Origin: Streptomyces sp. NRRL F-5122
Lineage (GTDB): Bacteria > Actinomycetota > Actinomycetes > Streptomycetales > Streptomycetaceae
NCBI RefSeq assembly: GCF_001507435.1
Contig: NZ_LMWH01000281.1
Location: 1 to 64,000 of the forward strand
Length of the DNA stretch: 64,000 nucleotides
Direction: 5' to 3'
Part shown: positions 44,882 through 53,439 of the stretch, one piece after another
Position numbering within the stretch: position 1 is the first letter of the stretch
Layout: every line of letters starts with the position of its first letter
Notes under the pieces: generated by a model
Database searches by the model: none
What the model was told of the DNA's origin: nothing
What the model saw: the letters and a program-made list of their open reading frames with translations, nothing else
Made by a program: the position numbers and the translations under genes

Positions 44882-45364
44882 TCACGGCGGCGGTTTCTCG
44901 TCGCTGTAGTGCAAACGGAGTCGTTCGACCATCGCTGCGGCCTCGCTCTGCCCACCGCGAGGCGCGTCAGGCCATTCGTCGACGCGTTGCCACCAGTACG
45001 CGTGGGGAGTCCCGGGATATCGAGGCAGGAGGTGGACGTGCAGATGCGGCACGTTGTCCCCGATGACGGCGGCGTACACGTGCTCGGCCCCTCCGGCTTC
45101 CCGGAGGGCGCCGGCGGCTCGGGTACACCACACCCCCACCCGCTGAGCTTCCGCCTCGGTGAGATCAGCAAGACCAGGAGCATGTCGGCGGGGTTCCACC
45201 AGAAGGTGACCGAGATAAACCGCGCCTGCGCCACCGGGAGCTTGCGGTGACAGATGGGAGACCACTACCAGGTCGTCCATCCACACAGCACCTCCCGGCA
45301 TCAGCGAGTCGTCTCGGTGCTTGCGGCAAACGAAACAGCCGCTTGCCGCGCCTTCATCCGCCAT
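44882..45364 (-). CDS. HIT family protein, 160 aa
   Basis: The HIT motif HLHVHLLPRY carries the catalytic His triad (HxHxH), after DEGAASGCFVCRKHRDDS with a CxxC-like pair. The C-terminus is charged (EAAAMVERLRLHYSDEKPPP). HIT hydrolases cleave nucleotide phosphoramidates or dinucleoside polyphosphates. The start at 45364 (MADEGAASG, preceded by GGGGGAAGG) is preferred over 45379. Confidence 0.9.
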   Translation of the reverse strand: MADEGAASGCFVCRKHRDDSLMPGGAVWMDDLVVVSHLSPQAPGGAGAVYLGHLLVEPRRHAPGLADLTEAEAQRVGVWCTRAAGALREAGGAEHVYAAVIGDNVPHLHVHLLPRYPGTPHAYWWQRVDEWPDAPRGGQSEAAAMVERLRLHYSDEKPPP

Positions 45365-45624
45365 GAGACCTTCCCCCATCTCCTCCGCAATGGCTGAGGC
45401 CCACCATCAGAGCAGTGCGGTTCATGCCCTGACAATGGCTGACCCATGAGGTGGATCGGCACGGATGGCCGAGTGTGTAGAAGCTCCGGACTGCGCAGTG
45501 CAGGCGGGGAAGTTGACGCACTGCGATGCTGCGGTCTGCACGCGTTGAGACCGCCAAAGACCTTCCGACGCCCGCCCTACGCCTGCGCCGCCGACTTGAG
45601 CCGGACAAGCGGATCCATTGTGAG

Positions 45625-45984
45625 TCAGATTTCGTCTTCCATGCCGATGGCCTTGCGAAGGTTTTCCTGCGCCTTGCGTGCCTGGCCCTCGTCCTGCTCC
45701 AGCAGCGCTGCGGCGATCGCGTCCAACTTCCGTTGGATCGCGTGCTCGGCCCGCCGTTCTGCATTCTTGAGCAGGGCAAGCAACAGCAGGGTGACGGACG
45801 TCATCAGGTCCCCGGCCAGCAACTGCCAGGTGACTTCCAGTCCCGCGGCGTGTGCGGCGATGAACAAGGCGACCAGGCCCAGGCAGACCACGTAGAACGT
45901 TGGCGAGCTGGTGAAGTTCGACGCGGCTTCGGAGAACCGCTCGAATCGTCCCCTTTTCCCTGCTGCGGGATGTCGAACGAGCAT
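45625..45984 (-). CDS. Low-affinity iron permease family membrane protein, 119 aa
   Basis: ATG at 45984 (MLVRHPAAGKRGRFERFSEA). Two membrane helices are visible, ASNFTSSPTFYVVCLGLVAL FIAAH and WQLLAGDLMTSVTLLLLALL, followed by KNAERRAEHAIQRKLDAI in a coiled helix. RFERFSEAASNFTSSPTFYV resembles the COG5478-type low-affinity iron permease/DUF1211-like group. The function of these bacterial members is not firmly shown. It is a single gene. Confidence 0.8.
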   Translation of the reverse strand: MLVRHPAAGKRGRFERFSEAASNFTSSPTFYVVCLGLVALFIAAHAAGLEVTWQLLAGDLMTSVTLLLLALLKNAERRAEHAIQRKLDAIAAALLEQDEGQARKAQENLRKAIGMEDEI

Positions 45985-46208
45985 GGGCCTGTGCCTTCCG
46001 CAGGAGGGGCTGGGGAATGATCGAGTACCCCCACGGCAGGCGCCAACGCGTCCCAAAGCATCCTGGACAACGGCCCGTCGGCGGAACGCCATTCGACTGC
46101 CGCACTGTCGGCCAGCATTGCGGCGGCCACATCAAGCGTTTTGCCGGAGCCACCACGGCAGCGTTCAGGCCGCCCTCCCGTGGTTCTGAAAAGGAGCCGG
46201 GGGCTGTG

Positions 46209-46976
46209 TCACCAGGCGCTGGCGCCACCGTCGACTGCGTAGTTGGCCCCGGTGATGTAGGAGGCGCGGTCTGACGCGAGGAAGGCACCGAGTTCGACGA
46301 TCTCCTCGGGCCGGGCGAAGCGCCTGAGGAGGGTTTTCGCGGTGATGGCCTCGCGGGCGGCCTGGTTGTCGCCGAGGTCGCGGTCACTGGCCGGGGTGAG
46401 CACGGGGCCGGGGCTGATGGCCACTGCGCGGATCCCATGGGGTGCGCCCTCAAGAGCCATCTGCCGTGTCATGCCGATGACGCCGGCGTTGGCCGCGGTG
46501 TGCCCGACCATCGGGGGGTTCTGTCCGGCGATCATGCCGGCCATGGACGCGACGTTGATGATGACGCCGCCGCCGCGGCGTACCAGGTGGGGCCAGGCGA
46601 ACTCCGAGACGAAGAAGGGGATGTCGAGCTCGCCGGTGATGGTGGCGTGCCAGTCCTCGACGGAGAAGTCGGGCATCGGGCCGAAGCGCAGCGAGGCGGC
46701 ATTGTTGTAGATGACGTCGAGACCGCCGTAGGCGGCCACAGCGCCGTCGACGAGGCGGTGCGCTTGCTCGGGGTCGGTGAGGTCGACCGGTGCGATGGCG
46801 GTCATCTCGCCGCCTGCCTGGCGGACGAGTTCTGCTGTTTCCTCGTTGGCGTCGGGGTGGATGTCGGCTCCGACGACCTTCGCGCCTTCTCTGGCGAAGA
46901 CCTGGGCCGCGACGCGCCCCATGCCGGCGCCGGTGCCGGTGATCAGTGCGATCTTGCCGTCAAGAAGAGATGTCAT
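46209..46976 (-). CDS. SDR family protein with altered active-site motif, 255 aa
   Basis: ATG at 46976. TGTGAGMG cofactor loop, VIYNNAASLRFG, and active-site Ser in NVASMAGMIAG are present. At the YxxxK position the text is GHTAANAGVIGMTRQMALEG: Tyr is His and Lys is Asn. The C-terminus TGANYAVDGGASAW is typical. The usual catalytic mechanism would need the Tyr and Lys, so activity may be lost or different. It lies downstream of the SnoaL gene on the same side as the TetR operators. Confidence 0.88.
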   Translation of the reverse strand: MTSLLDGKIALITGTGAGMGRVAAQVFAREGAKVVGADIHPDANEETAELVRQAGGEMTAIAPVDLTDPEQAHRLVDGAVAAYGGLDVIYNNAASLRFGPMPDFSVEDWHATITGELDIPFFVSEFAWPHLVRRGGGVIINVASMAGMIAGQNPPMVGHTAANAGVIGMTRQMALEGAPHGIRAVAISPGPVLTPASDRDLGDNQAAREAITAKTLLRRFARPEEIVELGAFLASDRASYITGANYAVDGGASAW

Positions 46977-47120
46977 GGGAATGCTCCTGGTCACATTGGT
47001 GTGTGGGGTGGGTTGGGTGGCGCCGCGGCCCCCCGGGCGCACGCTGGAGGTCGCGCCCGGGGGGCCCGGTGTCCGGCCGGGGTGTGTGCTGCGGCCCGGT
47101 GGTGTGGGCCGTTCGAGCGG

Positions 47121-47744
47121 CTATTTGGTGGTGGGGTGAACGGTGCCGGGAGGCGTCTGACCGCGCAGCTCGTCCAGGAACACTCCGAAGTTGCCTTCCG
47201 ACCAGTGCTCGACGGACTGGCCGTGGATGACGCGGTCGATGGAGATGCCGCTGAGCTGGACGTCGCGGCCGGAGGCGGGGATGCCGAAGACCGTGCCGGT
47301 GTGGCGGCCCGCGAAGCTCCAGCGGGTGACGACCTTGTCGCCCTCGACGATCTGGTCCAGGACGGTCATCTTGAAGCCGGTGAGGCCGGCCTTGATGTTC
47401 AGGTCGCCGTTGATCCAGTCGTCCCGGTTCTCGGGGCCGTTGAAGCCGTGGAGCACCAGGTCCTTGGATATGTAGCGGTCGAAGCCGGCGGCCAGGTCGC
47501 CGTTGTAGCTGGCGTAGTACGCCGAGGCGACCTGCAGCGGCGACAGGTAGTGGTGGTGGGCCGAGTGAGCGGACGGGGCGGCGTGCGGTGCCGGGCTCTG
47601 AGCCGCGGCAGGGACGGCCACGGCGGTCAGCGCACCGGCGACGGCCAGACCGGCCACGACGCCGAGCACCTTCTTGCGTCCCGCGGACGCGGTAGCGGTG
47701 ACGGTGGGGGCGGCTACGGCCTCACGGGTCTTGGTGAAGATCAC
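47121..47744 (-). CDS. SnoaL-like polyketide cyclase/ester cyclase family protein, exported, 207 aa
   Basis: GTG at 47744, with TAGGAGTG upstream. A hydrophobic segment, VLGVVAGLAVAGALTAVAV with a following AAAQS, is a signal peptide or lipoprotein-like export signal. The body is a SnoaL-like fold: ASAYYASYNGDLAAGFDRYI, KDLVLHGFNGPENRDDWING, GDKVVTRWSFAGRHTGTVFG and ISIDRVIHGQSVEHWSEG. SnoaL-like domains act as cyclases or simply bind ligands. Divergent from the TetR gene at 48049; presumably its target. Confidence 0.85.
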   Translation of the reverse strand: MIFTKTREAVAAPTVTATASAGRKKVLGVVAGLAVAGALTAVAVPAAAQSPAPHAAPSAHSAHHHYLSPLQVASAYYASYNGDLAAGFDRYISKDLVLHGFNGPENRDDWINGDLNIKAGLTGFKMTVLDQIVEGDKVVTRWSFAGRHTGTVFGIPASGRDVQLSGISIDRVIHGQSVEHWSEGNFGVFLDELRGQTPPGTVHPTTK

Positions 47745-47792
47745 GGGGGCACTCCTACAGCTGAGCATCGGCGCCCGACGGCACCGATGTGA

Positions 47793-47834
47793 TTGACGCG
47801 TCAAGCATCTGCCTGAGCTTGACACCCGTCAAGC
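47793..47834. promoter_or_regulatory. Twin operator palindromes between SnoaL gene and tetR
   Basis: Site A: TTGACGCGTCAA, a perfect 12-bp palindrome (47793-47804). Site B: GCTTGAC-ACCC-GTCAAGC, perfect 7-bp arms (47817-47834). Both carry the half-site TTGAC/GTCAA, so they likely bind one regulator. Confidence 0.75.
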
Positions 47835-48048
47835 AGTTGTCGGATTCAACCCTCCCGCGACCTACCGGCCAGTGACCGGCATGGAAGACTCAGAACACCA
47901 GCGACTGCCTCGCCGCCCTGCCGGGGCTGCGGACCCGCACCCCGCTCACCAGGTACGACGGGTTGTCCCGGCCGGCGTGACCGGCTCGGTGAGCGGGGCA
48001 AGAGCGATCGGCATCGGGCGGAACAGGGCTGAACGGAGCGAGGCCAGA

Positions 48049-48711
48049 GTGACCGACGGAACACCGCACGAGGCGCCGACGGCGATGACGCGCGGCAAGT
48101 ACGCCCCCGTCCGGCTGCCCGAAAGCGAAATCCTCCGGCGGGGCCTGGACACCTTCGCCGAGCTCGGCTACGCCGCCACCACCATGAGGGAGCTGGCCCG
48201 GCGGCTCGGCGTGAGCCACAACTTCATCCACGAACGCTACGGGTCGAAGGACGACTTCTGGCGCGCGGTGGTGGACTTCGGGCTGCAACACGGTCAGCCC
48301 GCGCTCGACCGGCTTCTCGCCGACTGCCACGACGCTGAGGAGCGCCTGCGAGCCGTCATCGTCCACCTGTACCGGCTTGCCGCGAACGACTCCGCCATGA
48401 ACCGGTTGCTCACCGACGAGTCGACCCGGGACTCCGGTCGCCTGGACTATCTCCACCAGCGGTTCATCAAGCCGTTCTGGGACAGCATCGAGCCGACCGT
48501 CAGCAGCCTCATGGCGGCCGGCCGCATCCCCCGTGTCCCGGTCCACATCCTGTACTTCGCCGTCACGGGCCCCGCACTCGCCCTGGCCCAGGACCCGATA
48601 GCCGACCGGCTCAGCCCCGACGACCGGCCGACGGCGCAGCATGACAGGACCGCCATGGCCGACGCGCTCTCCGCTGTCGTCCTGCACGGCCTGCTCCCAC
48701 CGCATGCATGA
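48049..48711 (+). CDS. TetR family transcriptional regulator, 220 aa
   Basis: GTG at 48049 (VTDGTPHEAPTAMTRGKYAP) or the later ATG at 48085 (MTRGKYAPVRLPES). The helix-turn-helix is LDTFAELGYAATTMRELARR LGVSHNFIHERYGSKDDFWR. The C-terminal helical domain (LYRLAANDSAMNRLLTDEST) senses a ligand. It is divergent from SnoaL-SDR and the likely binder of the twin TTGAC palindromes. Confidence 0.9.
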   Translation: MTDGTPHEAPTAMTRGKYAPVRLPESEILRRGLDTFAELGYAATTMRELARRLGVSHNFIHERYGSKDDFWRAVVDFGLQHGQPALDRLLADCHDAEERLRAVIVHLYRLAANDSAMNRLLTDESTRDSGRLDYLHQRFIKPFWDSIEPTVSSLMAAGRIPRVPVHILYFAVTGPALALAQDPIADRLSPDDRPTAQHDRTAMADALSAVVLHGLLPPHA

Positions 48712-48992
48712 GACAGCCCTCTCCCGCCCTGGCTTGACCTTTAGCGTCCGGTGTCGAATGGTGTGTCGAACTTGATCACTCGGTTCGGGAATCGGCGCAC
48801 ATGGAGGCGGCCTTCGGCTGAGCATGTGTTCCGACCTCGCAGCGAGCCGGTTCCCCGCGTCCTCAATCGTCGACACCGGATGGTGTGACTTGCGCCATTT
48901 TGACTCTTTTGGCGTGGTTGTAGAGTCGCCTCGCTCGAGGACAGCCCACTGCACTGGTCGGCGTGCCGGGCGCCGCCGAAAGGAGCAGTGGA
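48712..48992. other. AT-richer intergenic region
   Basis: Base composition drops here (for example TTTTGACTCTTTTGGCG near 48900), and it holds the promoter of the gene at 48993. No gene is seen. Confidence 0.4.
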
Positions 48993-49517
48993 ATGCAGGC
49001 CGATCTCTCCCCGGTCATAGCCGCCACCACCCAGTGGCTCCTGCGTTCCTACCCTCATGACGGCGGCCCTCTGGGAGCGTCGCTGGCGGAAGCTCAGGCC
49101 CGCCAGGCGGTGACGGTCGCCGCATGGCTGCGCTACCCCACAGCGACGGATGCTGCCCTGCTCACGATGGCGGGCCCAGGCGGCTCGGGTCGGCTGGACT
49201 GGCTCGTGGGGTCCGAAGCCTCCGGCACAGACGTTGCGGACCATGCGTGGCGGTCCTGGGTCGACGAGGTGGTGGCGAGTTGGGCGGCATGCCTGCTCAC
49301 CGCGACTGCTGCTGCCGCGCAGGCCGTGGCGCATCTGGCGGAGTGCGAGCATACGGGCGGACTGACGTTTGATTTTCGTCGGCTGGTCAGTCCCGACGAC
49401 CGCGATCGGCAGGCCGCGGTGCTGCTGCGTCACCCCGATCTGCTGGCGCCCGTCGCGGACCTGCACCGGGCCGCACTGCTCGAGCGCCTGGCCCAGGGCT
49501 GGAGCAACGCGGCCTGA
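48993..49517 (+). CDS. Hypothetical helical protein, 174 aa
   Basis: ATG at 48993 with AGGAGCAG upstream. The text is real-protein-like: MQADLSPVIAATTQWLLRSY, LASLLTMAGPGGSGRLDWLV-like segments, DEVVASWAACLLTATAAAAQ and LERLAQGWSNAA; mostly helical and rich in Ala, Leu and Trp. No signal peptide. I do not recognise a family. Confidence 0.7.
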   Translation: MQADLSPVIAATTQWLLRSYPHDGGPLGASLAEAQARQAVTVAAWLRYPTATDAALLTMAGPGGSGRLDWLVGSEASGTDVADHAWRSWVDEVVASWAACLLTATAAAAQAVAHLAECEHTGGLTFDFRRLVSPDDRDRQAAVLLRHPDLLAPVADLHRAALLERLAQGWSNAA

Positions 49518-49983
49518 ACAGCCTGCGGCGCGCGCCTGCCGCAGAAGCAGCCGGTGACCGCCCCCCACCCTCGCAGGCCGGACACGGCTACTCGTCCCGA
49601 ACTGCGCCGGCAGCAGTACCGGGATGTTCTCTCCTGCCGGTGGCAAAAACACCGCCAGTTCGGTTGCGGCCTTGCACCTGCTCGCCACCGGACAGGCCCG
49701 TGACCGCAAGCCCGCGCACTGCCCGGGCGACGTTCGTCGCGTACCTGTGAGGGTGACCTCTGCGTTCGTGCCGCGCACGTTGACAGGTCAGTGGCGTGCC
49801 CGGCCGGCCTGCCGCGGGCCGTCGCCCTCATCAACTCCTCTGGACGGGTGAGACACCCCGCCGTGCAGCACGCGGCGGCGGCAATCGGCTCGCGCAGCAC
49901 CGAGCATGGCCGGGTACCGTCCGGCGCCAGGTCGCACCACGCGGCGAAGGGGCATGCCCCGCAGGCCTGTCGAGGAGGCAGAT
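49518..49983. other. Intergenic, no gene supported
   Basis: About 460 bases. Reading frames are Arg/Pro/Ala-rich shadows. The end carries GAGGAGGCAGAT, the ribosome site of the gene at 49984. Confidence 0.4.
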
Positions 49984-51183
49984 GTGACCTTCAACCCGCT
50001 GGAACAGCGCGGCATCCCGCTGGACCGTCAGCTGCGCAATTGGCGTGAGATGAACGTGCAGCCGATCGACCCCGACCGTGGCGACCCCTACACCCGGTGC
50101 CGGATCATCACGATGAACGGCATCGAGGTGGAGGCGATCCTCTTCAGCCACCAGCTCGTCCGTAACACCGTCGATCCCGAGGTGAAGCGGCAGCTCGCCC
50201 GGACCCGGTACATCGAGGCACAGCAGCAGAAGGTCGTGAACTGGCTGCTGCCGGGCGTCTCCTCAGTGCTGGAGACGACGATCGCCTACGAGCAGGTTGC
50301 GGTGGACCTGACGGCGTGGGTCGCGCGGATGGAGCCCGACCCGTACCTGAGGCAGGCCTACCAGTTCGGGGTGCTGGAGGACTTCGACCACCTGTACCGG
50401 TACGCGAACCTGTACGAGATGATCGAGCACCGCAAGGCGGAGTCGATCGTCGACAACCTCACCGAGGTCATGCCGGGCCGGCCCACGAAGTTCCACCACC
50501 GCGACCCGTACGACAACGTCCGCGAGCCGTACGACAAGAACGAGGCGAACCCGCTGTCGAAGCTCCACGCCCTGACGATCATGTCGGCGGAACAGCAGAC
50601 GATGAACTTCTACATGAACACCGGCCCCACCTACATGGAGCCGATCGCCCGTCAGCTCTACCAGGAGATCGGGCTCATCGAGGAGGAGCACGTCACGCAC
50701 TACGAGTCGCTGGTCGACCCGGGCGAGACGTGGTGGGAGCAGCTGGTCAACCACGAGTACAACGAGTGCTACCTGTACTACTCCTTCATGGAGCAGGAGC
50801 GCGACCCCAAGGTGAAGGCCATCTGGGAGCTGCACCTGAACATGGAGCTGGAACACCTGCACACCGCCTGCGACATGATGCGCCGTTACGACGGCCGCGA
50901 GCCGCAGGAGGTCCTGGCGCCGGAGCTGCCCAAGGTGCTGGCCTTCGAGCCGAACAAGCAGTACCTGAGAGGGCTGCTCGACACCCAGATGGACCTCACC
51001 ACGCTCGGAGCCGGCTACGTGCGTGAAGCGCATGAGCGGTTCGAAAAGATGCAGGAACAGATCCACGGCGGGGAAGAGCCGCCCAGCGAGCGGGTCATGG
51101 CCGAGCACGACGACATGTTCGGCCGCGAATACCGCGTGCAATCCGAAGGCGAGCACCCCGACCCCGCCATGCGCGAGAAGTGA
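49984..51183 (+). CDS. Ferritin-like diiron-type protein of unknown function, 399 aa
   Basis: GTG at 49984 with GAGGAGG six bases upstream. Mostly helical, with repeated helix pairs that carry Glu and ExxH-like motifs: E103 (TTIAYEQVAVDL) with LEDFDH (E132, H136); E203 (SAEQQTMNFY) with EEEH (E233, H236); E261 (NECYLYYSF) with ELEH (E288, H291). This is the pattern of ferritin-like diiron domains. The N-terminal 90 residues (WREMNVQPIDPDRGDPYTR) are separate. I do not recognise a named family. It is 11 bases ahead of a hemerythrin gene, so the two are co-transcribed and both likely handle iron and oxygen or peroxide. Confidence 0.75.
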   Translation: MTFNPLEQRGIPLDRQLRNWREMNVQPIDPDRGDPYTRCRIITMNGIEVEAILFSHQLVRNTVDPEVKRQLARTRYIEAQQQKVVNWLLPGVSSVLETTIAYEQVAVDLTAWVARMEPDPYLRQAYQFGVLEDFDHLYRYANLYEMIEHRKAESIVDNLTEVMPGRPTKFHHRDPYDNVREPYDKNEANPLSKLHALTIMSAEQQTMNFYMNTGPTYMEPIARQLYQEIGLIEEEHVTHYESLVDPGETWWEQLVNHEYNECYLYYSFMEQERDPKVKAIWELHLNMELEHLHTACDMMRRYDGREPQEVLAPELPKVLAFEPNKQYLRGLLDTQMDLTTLGAGYVREAHERFEKMQEQIHGGEEPPSERVMAEHDDMFGREYRVQSEGEHPDPAMREK

Positions 51184-51194
51184 GGCAGCCGAAC

Positions 51195-51785
51195 ATGTCC
51201 GAACCGCGCACCCCTCAAGCCCGCGACGACAAGGCCAAGGGCACCGACGTCGTCGCTCTGCTGATGCGCCAGCACGGCGACATCCGCAACCTCTTCGACG
51301 AAGTCGAGCAGAGCAAGGGCAAGGAACGCCGCAACGCCTTCCACCGCCTGGTGCGGCTGCTGGCCGTCCACGAAACCGCGGAGGAAGAGGTCGTCCATCC
51401 CTTCGTCCGGCGGATGGTGCCCGGCGGTGAGCAGGTGGTCAAGGACCGCCTCGCCGAAGAAAAAGCCGCCAAGGAAACCCTTGCGACGCTCGACAAGATG
51501 GACACCGATGACCCGAAGTTCATGCCGCAGCTGATGAAGCTCCGCAAGGACGTGCAAGAGCACGCCCGGGCGGAAGAACGCTACGAGTTCATCCACATCC
51601 GCCGCACCACCGACGCCACCAACCTCGCCGCCATGGCCAAGGCGGTCAAGGTGGCCGAGGCCATGGCTCCCACTCATCCTCATCCCGGCGTCGAGTCACT
51701 TGCCCGCAACATGGCCCTGGGCCCCGTCGCCGCCCTCATGGACCGCACCAAAGACGCAGTCCGTAAAGCCATGGGCAACGACTGA
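51195..51785 (+). CDS. Hemerythrin HHE domain protein, 196 aa
   Basis: DVVALLMRQHGDIRNLFDEV, RLLAVHETAEEEVVHPFVRR, and DVQEHARAEERYEFIHIRRT hold the His and Glu residues of the hemerythrin four-helix bundle (H...HxxxE...H). The C-terminus has an extra helical tail (GPVAALMDRTKDAVRKAMGND). Hemerythrins bind O2, NO or peroxide at a diiron site. Follows the ferritin-like gene by 11 bases; no terminator between them. Confidence 0.9.
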   Translation: MSEPRTPQARDDKAKGTDVVALLMRQHGDIRNLFDEVEQSKGKERRNAFHRLVRLLAVHETAEEEVVHPFVRRMVPGGEQVVKDRLAEEKAAKETLATLDKMDTDDPKFMPQLMKLRKDVQEHARAEERYEFIHIRRTTDATNLAAMAKAVKVAEAMAPTHPHPGVESLARNMALGPVAALMDRTKDAVRKAMGND

Positions 51786-52080
51786 GCCCGATGCGAACCT
51801 CACTACAGCCGGGCGCCACAAGCAGCCCCTCAACTCGTAAGAACCAAGGGGAGTAGGCGGAGTGCTGCAGGCGCGCACATCTACAGCGGCGCACCGCTGG
51901 CACAGCGCCACCTGACACAGACGCTCGCACAGCAGGAGTCATGAGCCCCGCCACGGACCGGCTGGCATGCGGCTGACCAGCAGACAAGCGCATCACCCAA
52001 AAGGGTTGCGGGCCGTAGCGGATACCGTTTCCGGCGCCCCGTACGTGCCACAGTAATTCCCAACGGTGAGATCCCCATAG

Positions 52081-52120
52081 GGCCCGCCTCACCGCGCTCC
52101 CTCATCTGGCGAGGCGGGCC
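52081..52120. repeat. Inverted repeat GGCCCGCCTC / GAGGCGGGCC
   Basis: Perfect 10-bp arms around a 20-base loop. Adjacent to the tRNA-like tract and the hairpin at 52172. Confidence 0.8.
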
Positions 52121-52171
52121 ACGGGGATCGAACCTGCGGACGCGCATGTCGCATAGCCTGCCGGGCGAAGA

Positions 52172-52206
52172 AGCTTGGGCGCCACACCACGTGTGACGCC
52201 CAAGCT
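52172..52206. terminator. Hairpin with 10-bp perfect stem
   Basis: AGCTTGGGCG and CGCCCAAGCT pair perfectly around a 15-base loop that contains CACAC/GTGTG. An outer pair GCATGTC (52144-52150) and GACATGC (52207-52213) extends the structure. No gene ends nearby, so the role as terminator is uncertain. Confidence 0.55.
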
Positions 52207-52593
52207 GACATGCATGGCGAGCAGCCCGTTGCCGGTGAAACAGGCTCTCCTGCACGTTGGCGTCCTGGCTTTCTCCCGGAGCGCAGGAGCCTGGATCCTC
52301 GAAGAGTGGCCAGGAACGCCCTGGGATGAGGACGACCGCAGGCACGGCCGGGCCGATCTCGGCGATCGTGGCGGTGCGGCGGCTGCCGTCCGTCTGCGTG
52401 GTTGTGGGGCGTCAGACTGCGCTCCACGCACCGCTCACCACGTCTGCAGGCATAGGCCTTTCAACGCGGGGCACCTGAGATCTGCTCGACGACGCTCGCA
52501 GTGGAGGAGTGGCGTTGGGCCCTGTACGCGGTCTGTGCCGCGCGGTGGCCTTCGCCCGCCACGCGAGCTGTGCTTTTTGGGAGAGGAGCCACC

Positions 52594-52839
52594 ATGATCC
52601 TTCCGGTGGAGAAGGAACTGCGCGCTGCACTGGCGAGATTCGCTGATGCGCGCATCGAGCACGACGTACGGCCCACCGGCGACACCGGCCGGGCTCTGGA
52701 GGACGCCACCTACACGCTGTGCGTGATGACGGGGACCCGCAACGCCGAGCAGGCTCTGCTGGCAGCGGATGCATTGCTGCACCGCTTGAGCGCCGACCGC
52801 GAGGGCTCCATCCAAGAGGACACCAGGCTCGCCGCGTAA
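52594..52839 (+). CDS. DUF5133 domain protein, 81 aa
   Basis: ATG at 52594 after GAGAGGAGCCACC. MILPVEKELRAALARFADAR, then GRALEDATYTLCVMTGTRNA and LLAADALLHRLSADREG match DUF5133, a small protein known in Streptomyces with the signature AYTLCVxTGTR (here TYTLCVMTGTRN). Function unknown. Confidence 0.85.
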   Translation: MILPVEKELRAALARFADARIEHDVRPTGDTGRALEDATYTLCVMTGTRNAEQALLAADALLHRLSADREGSIQEDTRLAA

Positions 52840-53076
52840 GCCCGGACCCGCCCACCGACATGTTCCGTTGGCGCCCCTGGCCTTGCCCGGAGCGCAGCTG
52901 CCTGACCCGCCGAGCGCGTGTGCAGACCTGCGCCTGCCCGGGGCAGGGCGGGGGCCGTCGGCGACGGCGCACGCCTGTCACCACTTGCGGCCAGACGCCT
53001 ACCGGGATCCTCCTCGCGGGGATGGTTGACCGGCGATCCATGCGACGTAAGCCGACGGGTACTGACCCGTCCCGAC

Positions 53077-53439
53077 TCAGCCGGTGGCGAGAGAGCGCCA
53101 CTTGTCGGCATGCATCACCGGTGTTACCGCGATGGCGCGGAAGCGGCCTGGCGTGCGGAAGGTGATCATTACCTCGCGCGGTTCGTCACCGTCGCGCACC
53201 TCGGCGATTTCGGAACGGGAGATGTGCCAGCCGGCGGCCCTGACCTTGAGATCCGAGTCAGATTTGAAGTGAAGGTGGTCGTCACAGACCTCTACGACGC
53301 CGGCGATCTTCTGACCGGTTCCGGATGCTTCAAACGCGGTTGCGTCGGCCATCAGAGCACGCCCGGCATTCACTGCATCGACGATCTGCTCAATCTGAGC
53401 GTTCGCCTTGCGACGGCACCACCAACTGCGAAGTCCCAC
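53077..53439 (-). CDS. Hypothetical protein, 120 aa
   Basis: MGLRSWWCRRKANAQIEQIV DAVNAGRALM begins with a basic, aromatic segment and continues with KIAGVVEVCDDHLHFKSDSD, then a beta-rich part (REVMITFRTPGRFRAIAVTP). Balanced composition; no signal peptide and no recognised domain. Confidence 0.6.
   Translation of the reverse strand: MGLRSWWCRRKANAQIEQIVDAVNAGRALMADATAFEASGTGQKIAGVVEVCDDHLHFKSDSDLKVRAAGWHISRSEIAEVRDGDEPREVMITFRTPGRFRAIAVTPVMHADKWRSLATG

Larger units (their letters stand above)
51786..52593. other. Intergenic region with two large hairpins, no gene
   Basis: About 800 bases. Nothing protein-like. It contains a perfect 10-bp inverted repeat at 52081-52120, a T-arm-like tract (GCAGGTTCGATCCCC read on the minus strand, 52122-52136), and a nested hairpin at 52144-52213. 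It may be a structured RNA or an integration scar. Confidence 0.5.

Noticed and set aside
46437..47792. 451-aa open frame on the plus strand
   Set aside because: Antisense shadow of the SDR and SnoaL genes.
52100..52190. A tRNA gene on the minus strand
   Set aside because: Only a T-arm-like tract is present; the T-stem has a mismatch, and no matching acceptor strand, D-arm or anticodon arm was found.
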